From an uncultured Clostridia bacterium (GTDB lineage: Bacteria; Bacillota; Clostridia; Oscillospirales; Oscillospiraceae), in NCBI GenBank assembly GCA_946060825.1, contig CAMGPO010000116.1:1-5021 (forward strand): a stretch of 5,021 nt of DNA. Direction: 5' to 3'. The translations under genes and the position numbers were made by a program. This document shows positions 1-5,021 of this stretch, piece after piece. Every line of letters starts with the position of its first letter. Position 1 is the first letter of the stretch. A model generated the notes under the pieces. It worked only from the letters and a program-made list of their open reading frames with translations. It searched no databases and was not told the origin of the DNA.

Positions 1-26
1 AAATATTTTTAGGAAGAGAGAGGAGA

Positions 27-1124
27 ATGTCTGTGAAAAAAGTAAACTGGCTCGTAGTGGCCGCCGGTGTGGCCGTCGGTCTGGCGGCCCTGCTGCTGAC
101 GTTCCTGGGCAATCCCGCCAATATGGGATTCTGTATCGCCTGCTTTGAGCGCGATACCGCCGGAGCCCTCGGTCTCCACAGCGCGGTCAAGGTACAGTAC
201 GTCCGGCCGGAGATCATCGGCCTCGTCCTGGGCGCTTTCCTGGTGTCCCTGGCTACGAAGGAATTCCGGCCCAAGGCCGGCTCGTCCCCGGCGACCCGGT
301 TCGTCCTTGGCGTCATCGTCATCGTCGGCGCTCTGGTGTTCCTGGGCTGCCCCCTGCGAATGCTGCTCCGTCTCGGCGGCGGCGATCTCAACGCTCTTGT
401 CGGCCTGGTGGGCTTTATCATTGGTATCGGCATCGGCGTTTTGTTCCTCAACCGGGGCTTCAGCCTCAAGCGGGCCTACCCGGCCAGCCCCGTGGAGGGC
501 AGTATCCTGCCCGCCGTCGTGACCTTCCTGCTGATCCTGTTTCTGGCGGTGCCCAGCCTGTTCAAGGCCAGCGAAGAAGGCCCCGGCTCCATGCACGCAC
601 CGGCCATCGCCGTGCTGCTGATCGCCGTCGTGGTGGGCGCTTTGGCCCAGAAGGCACGACTCTGCATGGTCGGCGGCATCCGGGACGTGATGCTGTTCCG
701 GGATTTCAAGCTGATTTATGGCTTCGCGGCGATTTTCGTCACGGTGCTGATTGGCAATCTGATCCTTGACAAGTTCCGCCTTGGCATGGCGGCCCAGCCC
801 ATCGCCCACAGCAGCACACTCTGGAATCTGCTGGGCATGGTTCTGGCCGGCTGGGGTTCCGTGCTGCTGGGAGGCTGTCCCCTGCGCCAGCTCATCCTGG
901 CCGGTGAGGGCAACGGTGATTCGGCGGTGACGGTGTTCGGTATGGTCGTCGGCGCAGCCCTGGCCCACAACTTTGCCCTGGCCGGCAACCCGGACTCCCT
1001 CAACGAGGCCGGCGAGCTGGTGGTTGGCGGCATCTCGGCCAACGGCAAGATTGCGGTTTGCCTGGGCCTTGTGATCCTGCTGGTGATCTCTCTGGTGAAT
1101 TCAAGACAGGAGGTGGAAGCATGA
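27..1124 (+). CDS. yedE: YedE-family membrane transporter, putative selenium (or thiosulfate-like) importer
   Basis: This is a 365-residue, very hydrophobic protein of the YeeE/YedE family, with about nine or more membrane segments; it should sit in the cytoplasmic membrane. An internal duplication is visible: a GCPLR motif with a following Gly-rich stretch occurs at residues 107-119 (Cys108) and again at 283-295 (Cys284). Each is preceded by a further cysteine site: GFCIACF with Cys36 and Cys39, and RLCMVGG with Cys213. In the characterised thiosulfate importer of this family (TsuA/YeeE), conserved cysteines relay the substrate through the membrane, so these are the likely path residues. The start at 27 has purine-rich ribosome-site sequence upstream (AGGAAG at 11-16, about 10 nt away; AGGAG at 21-25 would be too close). 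The stop overlaps the start of the TusA-like gene. The selenium assignment rests on the TusA and DUF3343 neighbours and on resemblance to proteins annotated as putative selenium transporters. Thiosulfate or another sulfur species remains possible. Confidence 0.88.
   Translation: MSVKKVNWLVVAAGVAVGLAALLLTFLGNPANMGFCIACFERDTAGALGLHSAVKVQYVRPEIIGLVLGAFLVSLATKEFRPKAGSSPATRFVLGVIVIVGALVFLGCPLRMLLRLGGGDLNALVGLVGFIIGIGIGVLFLNRGFSLKRAYPASPVEGSILPAVVTFLLILFLAVPSLFKASEEGPGSMHAPAIAVLLIAVVVGALAQKARLCMVGGIRDVMLFRDFKLIYGFAAIFVTVLIGNLILDKFRLGMAAQPIAHSSTLWNLLGMVLAGWGSVLLGGCPLRQLILAGEGNGDSAVTVFGMVVGAALAHNFALAGNPDSLNEAGELVVGGISANGKIAVCLGLVILLVISLVNSRQEVEA
1108..1113 (+). promoter_or_regulatory. Ribosome binding site of the TusA-like gene
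   Basis: A perfect AGGAGG lies 7 nt before the ATG at 1121, inside the 3' end of yedE. It fixes the TusA start at 1121 and rules out reading upstream in the same frame, which is open back to about 1058. Confidence 0.85.
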
Positions 1125-1324
1125 TCGACGCAAGAGGCTATCTCTGCCCTACTCCGGTGGTGATGGTGATGAAAGAGGTCAAGGCGAAGTCGCCGGAGAC
1201 CGTGGAGGTACTGGTGGATAATCAGTGCGCGGTGGAGAACGTGACGCGGTACGGCGGCAGCGCCGGCTACCGGGTCGAGGTCGCGCCGGAGGGCAAGGAC
1301 TTCCGGCTGACGCTGAAAAAATGA
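1121..1324 (+). CDS. TusA/SirA-like sulfur (selenium) carrier protein, stand-alone
   Basis: This 67-residue protein has the size of a single TusA fold. It opens with the family signature: MIDARGYLCPTP carries the CPxP motif, with Cys9 as the expected persulfide (or perselenide) carrier residue. A second cysteine is at position 36. Members accept sulfur from a cysteine desulfurase or from a transported sulfur species and hand it to an acceptor, in the cytoplasm. The start overlaps the yedE stop (ATGA, 1121-1124) and the stop overlaps the next start (ATGA, 1321-1324), so all three genes are probably translationally coupled. The selenium-linked relative YedF is about 200 residues, with a C-terminal DsrE-like half; that half is absent here. 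The protein therefore resembles YeeD, the partner of the thiosulfate importer YeeE, in size. Fold and motif are secure; whether it carries selenium or sulfur is inferred from context only. Confidence 0.9.
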   Translation: MIDARGYLCPTPVVMVMKEVKAKSPETVEVLVDNQCAVENVTRYGGSAGYRVEVAPEGKDFRLTLKK

Positions 1325-1557
1325 AGTACCTCGCCACCTTCCACACCCACTTCTCGGCCCTGCGCACCAGCCGGAGCCTGACGGAGGCCGGGATTCCGGC
1401 GAAGATGGCGCCGGTGCCGCGGAAGCTCAGTTCCTCCTGCGGAACCTGCGTGCGCTATGAGGCCCCGGAGCCTTGTCTCGGGCGGATGGACCGGGACGTG
1501 GAGTGCGTTTACCGCGAGGACGGCGGGGATTTCATCTGCGTCCACCGCGGCGAATAA
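1321..1557 (+). CDS. DUF3343 family protein, putative Se/S carrier-like
   Basis: This 78-residue soluble protein matches the DUF3343 pattern. It has a MKYLATFHTHFSAL-type N-terminus (residues 1-14), then a proline/arginine stretch (PVPRK, 31-35) leading into SSSCGTC (37-43). Cys40 and Cys43 form a CxxC pair, and further cysteines are at 52, 62 and 73, a high density for so small a protein. The family is commonly found beside selenium genes and is annotated as a putative Se/S carrier; its biochemistry is not established to my knowledge. No good Shine-Dalgarno precedes the ATG at 1321, so translation most likely depends on coupling to the TusA gene through the ATGA overlap. The frame is open upstream to 1225, but the family N-terminus begins at 1321. 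The gene ends 4 nt before a terminator stem and is the last gene of the block. Confidence 0.85.
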   Translation: MKYLATFHTHFSALRTSRSLTEAGIPAKMAPVPRKLSSSCGTCVRYEAPEPCLGRMDRDVECVYREDGGDFICVHRGE

Positions 1558-1561
1558 AAAG

Positions 1562-1590
1562 AAAAGGACTGCCTTTTGGCAGTCCTTTTT
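1562..1590. terminator. Bidirectional intrinsic terminator between convergent operons
   Basis: A 12-bp perfect stem (1562-1573 with 1578-1589, core GGACTGCC/GGCAGTCC) closes a TTTT loop. On the plus strand the core is followed by TTTTTATA (1586 on). On the minus strand it is followed by TTTTCTTTTTA. It can therefore end both the selenium block arriving from the left and the MFS operon arriving from the right. The stem overlaps the first base of the MFS stop codon (1589-1591), so the convergent genes are separated by only 31 bp. Confidence 0.93.
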
Positions 1591-2815
1591 ATACGTCCCG
1601 GTTGTAGATAGCCTTGATGCTGTCGCGATTGCCTCCGATCAGCAGCAGGGCCGCGAAAAAGGTGATGACAGCGAAGATCACAACCACAGAGCGCTCGCCG
1701 GTCACAGTCGAGAGGGCGCCGGCGGAGAGCTGGCCCAGAAGGGTGCCGATCATCGTCAGCATTTGGAAGAGGCCGTTGAAGCGGCCCTTGCGTTCGTCGG
1801 GAACATAGCTCTGGGTGGCGGAGATGCGGATGTTGTAGGAAGTGACGCCGCCGATACCCGTCAGAAAACAGCAGACCATCATCAGTTTCACCGGCAGGAA
1901 GAGATAGCCGCCTTCCAGCAGGCTCAGAATCAGGTAGACTCCCAGGGCGATGGCGAATTTTTTCTCCGCAGGGTACTTGAACTTGTAGTAGATGGCGCCG
2001 CCGATGGCCCGGCCCAGGACGCCTATGCCCAGAACGCAGATGCAGATGTACTCGCCGTTGGCAAAGGTACTGCGGAAATAGGGCAGGGTGACAACGTTGG
2101 TGGCCCCACCGGAGAGGGAGCTGAACACAAAATAGAGGGTAACGGCCAAGAGGCCGCGCTCGGCCCGCAGGTAGGAAAGACCCTCTTTCATGCTCTGGAA
2201 ATAGCTGCGGAGGGTGACCGTCTCCTCCCGCTGGGCTGTGTAGCGCTCCTCAGCGCGGATCTGGGTCTCGGCGATGGCGGCGATCAGAAAGGTGGCCGTG
2301 TTGACCAGAAACAGGGGCACGATGCCCACGGTGTTGTACACAAAGACGGCCAGGGGCCAGACAAACATCGTCAGCGTCTCCAGGGTGCTGGAAATGGAGT
2401 AGGCCTTGGTGTAGTTGCCCTCGGAGATCAGCATGGGGTAGAAGCTGGTGTAGGCCACTTGATAGACGCTCTCAATAGCGCCCACCAGCAGGCAGCCGGC
2501 CAGCAGCAGCGGGAAGCTGAACAGATCGAACCAGATGACGGCAGCCAGGACCAGATAGACGGCGGTGGAGAGGAAATCCAGGGTATAAATGACCTGCTTC
2601 CGGGAGAATTTGTCGAGGTAGGGGCCGGCCAGCAGGGGCATAATGACGGCCGGAGCCGTGTAGGCGAAGAGATAGAGGGCGTAGCAAAGAGTGGAGCCGG
2701 TGTAATCCAGCACCAAGAGGCTCATTCCGGCGGCAGCCGCCGTGTTGCCGATCATAGAAATCAGGCTGCCGGCGGTCAGAATCGTGAAATCACGAGTCCA
2801 GAGGGTGTGTTTCAT
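1589..2815 (-). CDS. MFS transporter, exporter-like (MFS_3-type)
   Basis: This 408-residue integral membrane protein has the length and two-half layout of a 12-helix major facilitator. The cytoplasmic loop 2-3 signature (motif A, GxxxDxxxRK) is seen as AGPYLDKFSRK at 63-73, with Asp68, Arg72 and Lys73. A central hydrophilic loop rich in Arg/Glu (about 184-222) separates the halves. A C-terminal-half loop reads VPDERKGRFNGLFQM (338-352), resembling the loop seen in MFS_3 drug or siderophore exporters such as MefA and EntS. The substrate cannot be read from sequence. It lies 13 bp downstream of the MocR-type regulator gene in the same direction, and its ribosome site overlaps that gene's stop, so co-transcription is very likely. 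Transport of an amine, amino acid or other small molecule sensed by the regulator is a reasonable inference, not a demonstrated role. It ends in the terminator at 1562-1590. Confidence 0.9.
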   Translation of the reverse strand: MKHTLWTRDFTILTAGSLISMIGNTAAAAGMSLLVLDYTGSTLCYALYLFAYTAPAVIMPLLAGPYLDKFSRKQVIYTLDFLSTAVYLVLAAVIWFDLFSFPLLLAGCLLVGAIESVYQVAYTSFYPMLISEGNYTKAYSISSTLETLTMFVWPLAVFVYNTVGIVPLFLVNTATFLIAAIAETQIRAEERYTAQREETVTLRSYFQSMKEGLSYLRAERGLLAVTLYFVFSSLSGGATNVVTLPYFRSTFANGEYICICVLGIGVLGRAIGGAIYYKFKYPAEKKFAIALGVYLILSLLEGGYLFLPVKLMMVCCFLTGIGGVTSYNIRISATQSYVPDERKGRFNGLFQMLTMIGTLLGQLSAGALSTVTGERSVVVIFAVITFFAALLLIGGNRDSIKAIYNRDV

Positions 2816-2824
2816 GGAGGTTTG

Positions 2825-2830
2825 TTCCTT
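2825..2830 (-). promoter_or_regulatory. Ribosome binding site of the MFS gene
   Basis: On the minus strand AAGGAA lies 9 nt before the ATG at 2815 and overlaps the stop codon of the regulator gene (2829-2831). No convincing separate promoter is seen in the 13-bp gap, which supports co-transcription. Confidence 0.75.
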
Positions 2831-4196
2831 ATTTTCTTGGAATCAGGTCTTCCAGCCGACGGAGGACGGCAGGAATCTCCTGCTCCTCCAGGTTGCCGTA
2901 ATCGATGACGAAGCTGCGGCAGGCGGCCGGATCCGGACTGCCGATGTAGTAGCGCGGCAGATGGGAAACCCGCAGACCGCTGACGGAGAGGGCGGCGCAG
3001 AAGGCCTCCGGATCCGGCATGGAGCCGGTACGCAGAATAAAGTGGAGGCCGGCGTCCTCCTCGAAGATCTCAGCTCTGGCCTGACTGGCCCGGATGCCCT
3101 CCAGCAGACGGCCCCGCAGGGTGCCGTAGTGCTTACGCATCCGGTTCAGATGCTTTTCAAAGTAGCCCTCGGAGAGAAACAGGGCCAGGGTGAGCTGCTC
3201 CGTGGCGGGAACAGTGCAGCTGTAGAAGCCCAGGCGCTTCTCGTAGTCCTCCATCAGCCGGGGAGGCAGCACCAGATAGCTGATGCGGAGGGAAGGAGCG
3301 ATGGTGCGGGAGAAGGTGTTCATGTAGATGATCCGGCCGATGCGGTCGAGGCTCTGGAGGGTCGGAATCGGACGGCCGGAGAAGCGGAACTCGGCGTCAT
3401 AGTCGTCCTCGATGAGCCAGCGGTCCTCCCCCTCCGCCACCCAGGAGAGCAGCTCCTGCCGCCGGCGGACCGGCGTCACAATGCCTGTTGGGAACTGGTG
3501 GGAGGGCGAGAGGTGGAGCACATCAGCTCCACTGTTCCGCAGGGCGGTGGGGCAGACGCCGCTGCCGTCCAGGGTGATGGGCGTCACCGGTACCTCGTTG
3601 GCATGGCAGACAGCGGCGATCTTCTGGTGGCCTGGCGACTCGAGACCGTAGCACCGGTTTCGGCCCAGAAGCTGAATGAGGATGTTGTAGAAATATTCCG
3701 CGCCGGAGCCGATCAGAATCTGGGACGGCGAGACGGTCATGCCACGGGAGCGCCGCAGTTCCCGGGCGATGGCGCTGCGCAGTTCCGGCAGACCTGGGCC
3801 GGGCAGGGACTGAAGCAGAACGTCGCCGTGGTCCAGCAGGACGCGTCGCATCAGCCGCGACCAGACCGAGGAGGGAAACTGCCGCGCCGACGGTTCCGGC
3901 TCCGGCGTGGGCGCCCATGCCGCGGGTTCGGCTTCCGGGGCCGGCTGCACCGGGGTGATCTCCTCGGCAAAAAAGCCCACCTTCTCCCGGACCGTCAGAT
4001 AGCCCTCGGCCAGGAGCTGCTGGTAGGCCGTCTCCACCGTGATCTTGCTGATGTTCAGATGCTCCGCCAGGAGCCGCTTGGAGGGCAGCTTTTCCCCGCC
4101 CCGGATGGCGCCGGAGAGGATGTCGGCCTTGATGGCCTCGTAGAGCTGCTCGTAGAGGGGCCGTGCGCCTCCGTGCTCGAGGTTGTAGGTCAGCAT
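2829..4196 (-). CDS. MocR-type GntR/aminotransferase-fold transcription regulator lacking the PLP lysine
   Basis: At 455 residues this has the usual size of a MocR/PdxR/GabR-like regulator. Residues 1-78 form a GntR winged helix (RPLYEQLYEAIKADILSG, then EKLPSKRLLAEHLNISKITV with the recognition helix, then EGYLTVREKVGFF). A Pro/Glu/Ala-rich linker (about 80-105) joins a class I aminotransferase-like domain to the end. Family landmarks include GSGAEYFY (163-170), SPSHQFPTG (230-238), EDDYDAEFR (263-271) and NTFSRTIAPSLR (293-304). Set against B. subtilis GabR as I recall it (Asp279, Tyr281, Lys312, Arg319), the spacing fits Asp264, Tyr266, position 297 and Arg304. Position 297 is arginine (codon CGC on the minus strand), not the Schiff-base lysine. 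A covalent internal aldimine with PLP is thus not expected. The start at 4196 has GGAG 6 nt upstream and overlaps the DUF2500 stop by 7 bp. Its likely targets are its own operon and the downstream MFS gene; the effector is unknown. Confidence 0.93.
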   Translation of the reverse strand: MLTYNLEHGGARPLYEQLYEAIKADILSGAIRGGEKLPSKRLLAEHLNISKITVETAYQQLLAEGYLTVREKVGFFAEEITPVQPAPEAEPAAWAPTPEPEPSARQFPSSVWSRLMRRVLLDHGDVLLQSLPGPGLPELRSAIARELRRSRGMTVSPSQILIGSGAEYFYNILIQLLGRNRCYGLESPGHQKIAAVCHANEVPVTPITLDGSGVCPTALRNSGADVLHLSPSHQFPTGIVTPVRRRQELLSWVAEGEDRWLIEDDYDAEFRFSGRPIPTLQSLDRIGRIIYMNTFSRTIAPSLRISYLVLPPRLMEDYEKRLGFYSCTVPATEQLTLALFLSEGYFEKHLNRMRKHYGTLRGRLLEGIRASQARAEIFEEDAGLHFILRTGSMPDPEAFCAALSVSGLRVSHLPRYYIGSPDPAACRSFVIDYGNLEEQEIPAVLRRLEDLIPRK

Positions 4197-4552
4197 GGGC
4201 GGCTCCGTTCAAAGGAGAGGAAGCGGGTGCCCTGGAAGGTCAGTTGGCCCCGGTCACCTTCAACCAGATAACCGTACTCCGAGGCCGGCACCTGCAGCTC
4301 CATGCGGTCGCCGGACGCAACCTCAAAGGTGACATAGTAGCTGGTGGAGGTGGTCATGGCCCCGTCGCCGTGGTTGTGATGGTGGGTCTGGCCCCGCCGG
4401 GCCACGATCGCAGCCTCCACGGTCAGCCGCGGCGAATGGTTGTTTTTGTTCCAGTTGGAGAGATTCCGGATGATCGTGACGAGGAACAGGCCGAAGATCA
4501 CCACGAACATCAGGGTAAACAGGACGGAGAAACCGCCAAAACCAAAGCCCAT
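4190..4552 (-). CDS. DUF2500 family membrane-anchored protein
   Basis: This 120-residue protein of unknown function has one N-terminal membrane segment (about residues 7-29, FSVLFTLMFVVIFGLFLVTII). A soluble domain with the DUF2500 look follows: WNKNNHSPRLTVEA (34-47), YYVTFEV then SGDRMELQV (72-88), and EGDRGQLTFQGTRFLSFER (98-116). A histidine-rich loop, HHHNH (57-61), could bind metal, though similar His-rich loops may simply be a feature of the family. The topology (which side the domain faces) cannot be settled from sequence. It is the first gene of the operon, with its own promoter and an excellent ribosome site, and its last codons overlap the regulator start. Its presence with a regulator and an exporter-like transporter suggests an accessory envelope role, but that is inference. 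Confidence 0.87.
   Translation of the reverse strand: MGFGFGGFSVLFTLMFVVIFGLFLVTIIRNLSNWNKNNHSPRLTVEAAIVARRGQTHHHNHGDGAMTTSTSYYVTFEVASGDRMELQVPASEYGYLVEGDRGQLTFQGTRFLSFERSRPC
4203..4206 (-). promoter_or_regulatory. Ribosome binding site of the regulator gene
   Basis: GGAG on the minus strand sits 6 nt before the ATG at 4196, within the last codons of the DUF2500 gene. It supports the chosen start and the 7-bp gene overlap. Confidence 0.65.
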
Positions 4553-4559
4553 AAAAACG

Positions 4560-4564
4560 CCTCC
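4560..4564 (-). promoter_or_regulatory. Strong ribosome binding site of the DUF2500 gene
   Basis: The minus strand reads AAAAAGGAGG, with GGAGG 7 nt before the ATG at 4552. This is a near-ideal Shine-Dalgarno and fixes the start. Confidence 0.88.
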
Positions 4565-4573
4565 TTTTTCCCT

Positions 4574-4602
4574 ATCATATCGGAGAATCCGTAAAAAATC
4601 AA
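4574..4602 (-). promoter_or_regulatory. Sigma-70-type promoter of the DUF2500-regulator-MFS operon
   Basis: On the minus strand a -35 box TTGATT (4602-4597) and a -10 box TATGAT (4579-4574) are separated by exactly 17 nt. That is 4/6 and 5/6 matches to consensus at optimal spacing. Transcription would start near 4567, giving a leader of only about 15 nt that is almost entirely the ribosome site. The -35 box overlaps the end of the preceding terminator (stem bases 4601-4602 plus part of the T-tract), so the operon starts directly where the uracil permease transcript ends. Confidence 0.75.
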
Positions 4603-4617
4603 CCCGCCCGGAATCCG
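4581..4617 (-). promoter_or_regulatory. Possible operator: direct repeat GAATCCG around the -35 box
   Basis: GAATCCG (plus-strand reading) occurs at 4585-4591 and 4611-4617, 26 bp apart, on either side of the -35 box. The inner copy is part of an 11-bp inverted repeat CGGA-GAA-TCCG (4581-4591) inside the promoter spacer. MocR-type regulators often bind direct repeats at their own promoters, so this is a candidate site for the regulator encoded here. The outer copy lies in a terminator stem and may be there for that reason alone. Confidence 0.3.
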
Positions 4618-4625
4618 GGCGGGTT
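4593..4625 (-). terminator. Intrinsic terminator of the uracil permease gene
   Basis: A GC-rich hairpin (AACCCGCCCGG at 4601-4611 pairing with CCGGGCGGGTT at 4615-4625, loop of 3 nt) is followed on the minus strand by GA and then six T (4598-4593). No T-tract follows on the plus strand, so it acts only on transcripts arriving from the permease gene at the right edge. Confidence 0.9.
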
Positions 4626-4634
4626 GTGCTGATC

Positions 4635-4710
4635 TGTCATTTTGAGCGAAGCGAAGAATCTGTTGTACGGCGTTCAGATTCTTCGTCGCTGTCGCTCCTC
4701 AGAATGACAT
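4635..4710. repeat. 76-bp imperfect palindromic intergenic repeat
   Basis: The outer arms TGTCATTTTGAG (4635-4646) and CTCAGAATGACA (4698-4709) pair with one G-T mismatch. The inner arms CGAAGAATCTG (4652-4662) and CAGATTCTTCG (4675-4685) pair perfectly around a 12-nt loop. Between them the arms differ in length, with short GCGA/GCGAC repeats. Elements beginning TGTCATTYTGAGCGAAGCGAAG are widespread in bacterial genomes and often produce false ORFs containing the peptide CHFERSEES, as happens here. It lies in the 3' untranslated region of the uracil permease gene, upstream of its terminator, and would form a long hairpin in that RNA. Confidence 0.85.
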
Positions 4711-4727
4711 CAGTTGGTTGTGTCTGA

Positions 4728-5021
4728 TTACTGCACGATGAAGTTGACGGAGGTGTCGCCCTGCTGGTCAACGCCGAACTCATAGTCCTTGCCGGGCATG
4801 ATGGCGTTGAGCACGATGCCGACGATGGAGGCCACGGCCAGACCGGACAGGCTGACCTTGCCGATGACGATGGCACCGGCGGCGGAGTAGGTGATGCCGA
4901 TGGAGAGGACGAGGATCAGGGCGGCGATCAGGACGTTGCGGGACTTGGTAAAATCGACCTTGTTCTCAACCACGTTGCGGACGCCGACGGCGGAGATCAT
5001 GCCGTAGAGCACCAGGGACAC
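4728..5021 (-). CDS. uraA: NCS2-family uracil permease, C-terminal part (5' end outside window)
   Basis: Only the last 97 residues are in the window; the frame stays open to the right edge, and the GTG at the edge is an internal valine codon, not a start. The segment begins VSLVLYGMISAVGVRNVVENKVDF, which corresponds to the GGVSLLLYG-type helix of UraA-like uracil/proton symporters. It continues through two hydrophobic segments (SRNVLIAALILVLSIGI and LSGLAVASIVGIVLNAIM) to a short hydrophilic C-terminal tail of about 23 residues. The full family length is a little over 400 residues, so roughly three quarters is missing. The protein imports uracil across the cytoplasmic membrane; other NCS2 members take xanthine or uric acid, and the visible part does not fully exclude those. 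The palindromic repeat and an intrinsic terminator follow its stop. Its transcript ends just before the DUF2500 promoter. Confidence 0.87.
   Translation of the reverse strand: MSLVLYGMISAVGVRNVVENKVDFTKSRNVLIAALILVLSIGITYSAAGAIVIGKVSLSGLAVASIVGIVLNAIMPGKDYEFGVDQQGDTSVNFIVQ

Noticed and set aside
1..26. A promoter for the yedE block
   Set aside because: Only 26 bases precede the gene. They are AT-rich then purine-rich, but no pair of -35 and -10 boxes fits, so the promoter, if any, lies outside the window.
9..968. A 319-codon open frame antisense to yedE
   Set aside because: Its protein is rich in Gln, His, Asp and Glu with no fold signature. It mirrors the GC-biased third positions of the transporter, which itself has clear family motifs.
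1225..1320. An upstream GTG extension of the DUF3343 gene
   Set aside because: The extra 32 residues overlap the TusA gene in another frame and match nothing in the family. The family N-terminus begins at the ATG at 1321.
1457..2908. A 483-codon plus-strand frame opposite the MFS gene
   Set aside because: Low-complexity Gln/Gly/Asp/Ala composition with no recognisable domain. It crosses a strong terminator and runs antisense to a well-supported transporter.
2742..4271. A 509-codon plus-strand frame opposite the regulator gene
   Set aside because: Composition is typical of an antisense shadow in GC-rich DNA, and it has no ribosome site or family motif. The minus strand holds an intact MocR-type regulator.
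4440..4727. A 95-codon plus-strand frame containing CHFERSEES
   Set aside because: This peptide is the well-known false translation of the dispersed palindromic repeat at 4635-4710. The frame also runs through the promoter and terminator.
4637..4876. A 79-codon minus-strand frame overlapping the permease end and the repeat
   Set aside because: It is out of frame with the permease, Ser/Arg-rich, and ends within the repeat; it is a translation artefact.
4728..5021. Reading the permease fragment as a complete small gene starting at the GTG at 5021
   Set aside because: The GTG falls within the conserved VSLVLYG helix of uracil permeases, so the gene is simply cut by the window edge.

Overview
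The window looks like chromosomal DNA from a GC-rich, anaerobic gut-type Firmicute. Oscillospiraceae or a related clostridial family is my best guess, from how the proteins read, the strong AGGAGG-type ribosome sites, the high third-position GC and the type of intergenic repeat. This placement is inference; no rRNA or marker gene is present. Nothing looks like a prophage, IS element, CRISPR array or RNA gene.

Left block, plus strand (27-1557): three tightly packed genes that end at a bidirectional terminator. They are a YedE-family membrane transporter (putative selenium or sulfur-species uptake), a stand-alone 67-residue TusA/SirA-like carrier and a 78-residue DUF3343 protein. Each junction is an ATGA start/stop overlap, so they should be translated as a coupled unit. 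The combination points to selenium (or thiosulfate-type sulfur) uptake followed by cysteine-bound carriage to an acceptor. The acceptor enzyme is not in the window.

Middle block, minus strand (4552 down to 1589): a second tight operon, in transcription order DUF2500 membrane protein, MocR-type GntR/aminotransferase regulator, MFS exporter-like transporter. It has a clear promoter (TTGATT-N17-TATGAT) with a very short leader. Its genes overlap by 7 bp or are 13 bp apart, and it ends in the shared terminator at 1562-1590, converging with the selenium block. The most notable observation is in the regulator: the aminotransferase lysine that normally forms the Schiff base with PLP reads as arginine (R297), although the neighbouring cofactor residues are kept.

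Right edge, minus strand (5021 to 4728, continuing beyond the window): the C-terminal end of an NCS2 uracil permease. Between its stop codon and the next operon lie a 76-bp imperfect palindromic repeat of a widely dispersed type and an intrinsic terminator. The terminator's T-tract side also forms part of the -35 box of the DUF2500 promoter. The only sizeable gene-free stretch is 4553-4727 (175 bp), and it is fully accounted for by these elements.
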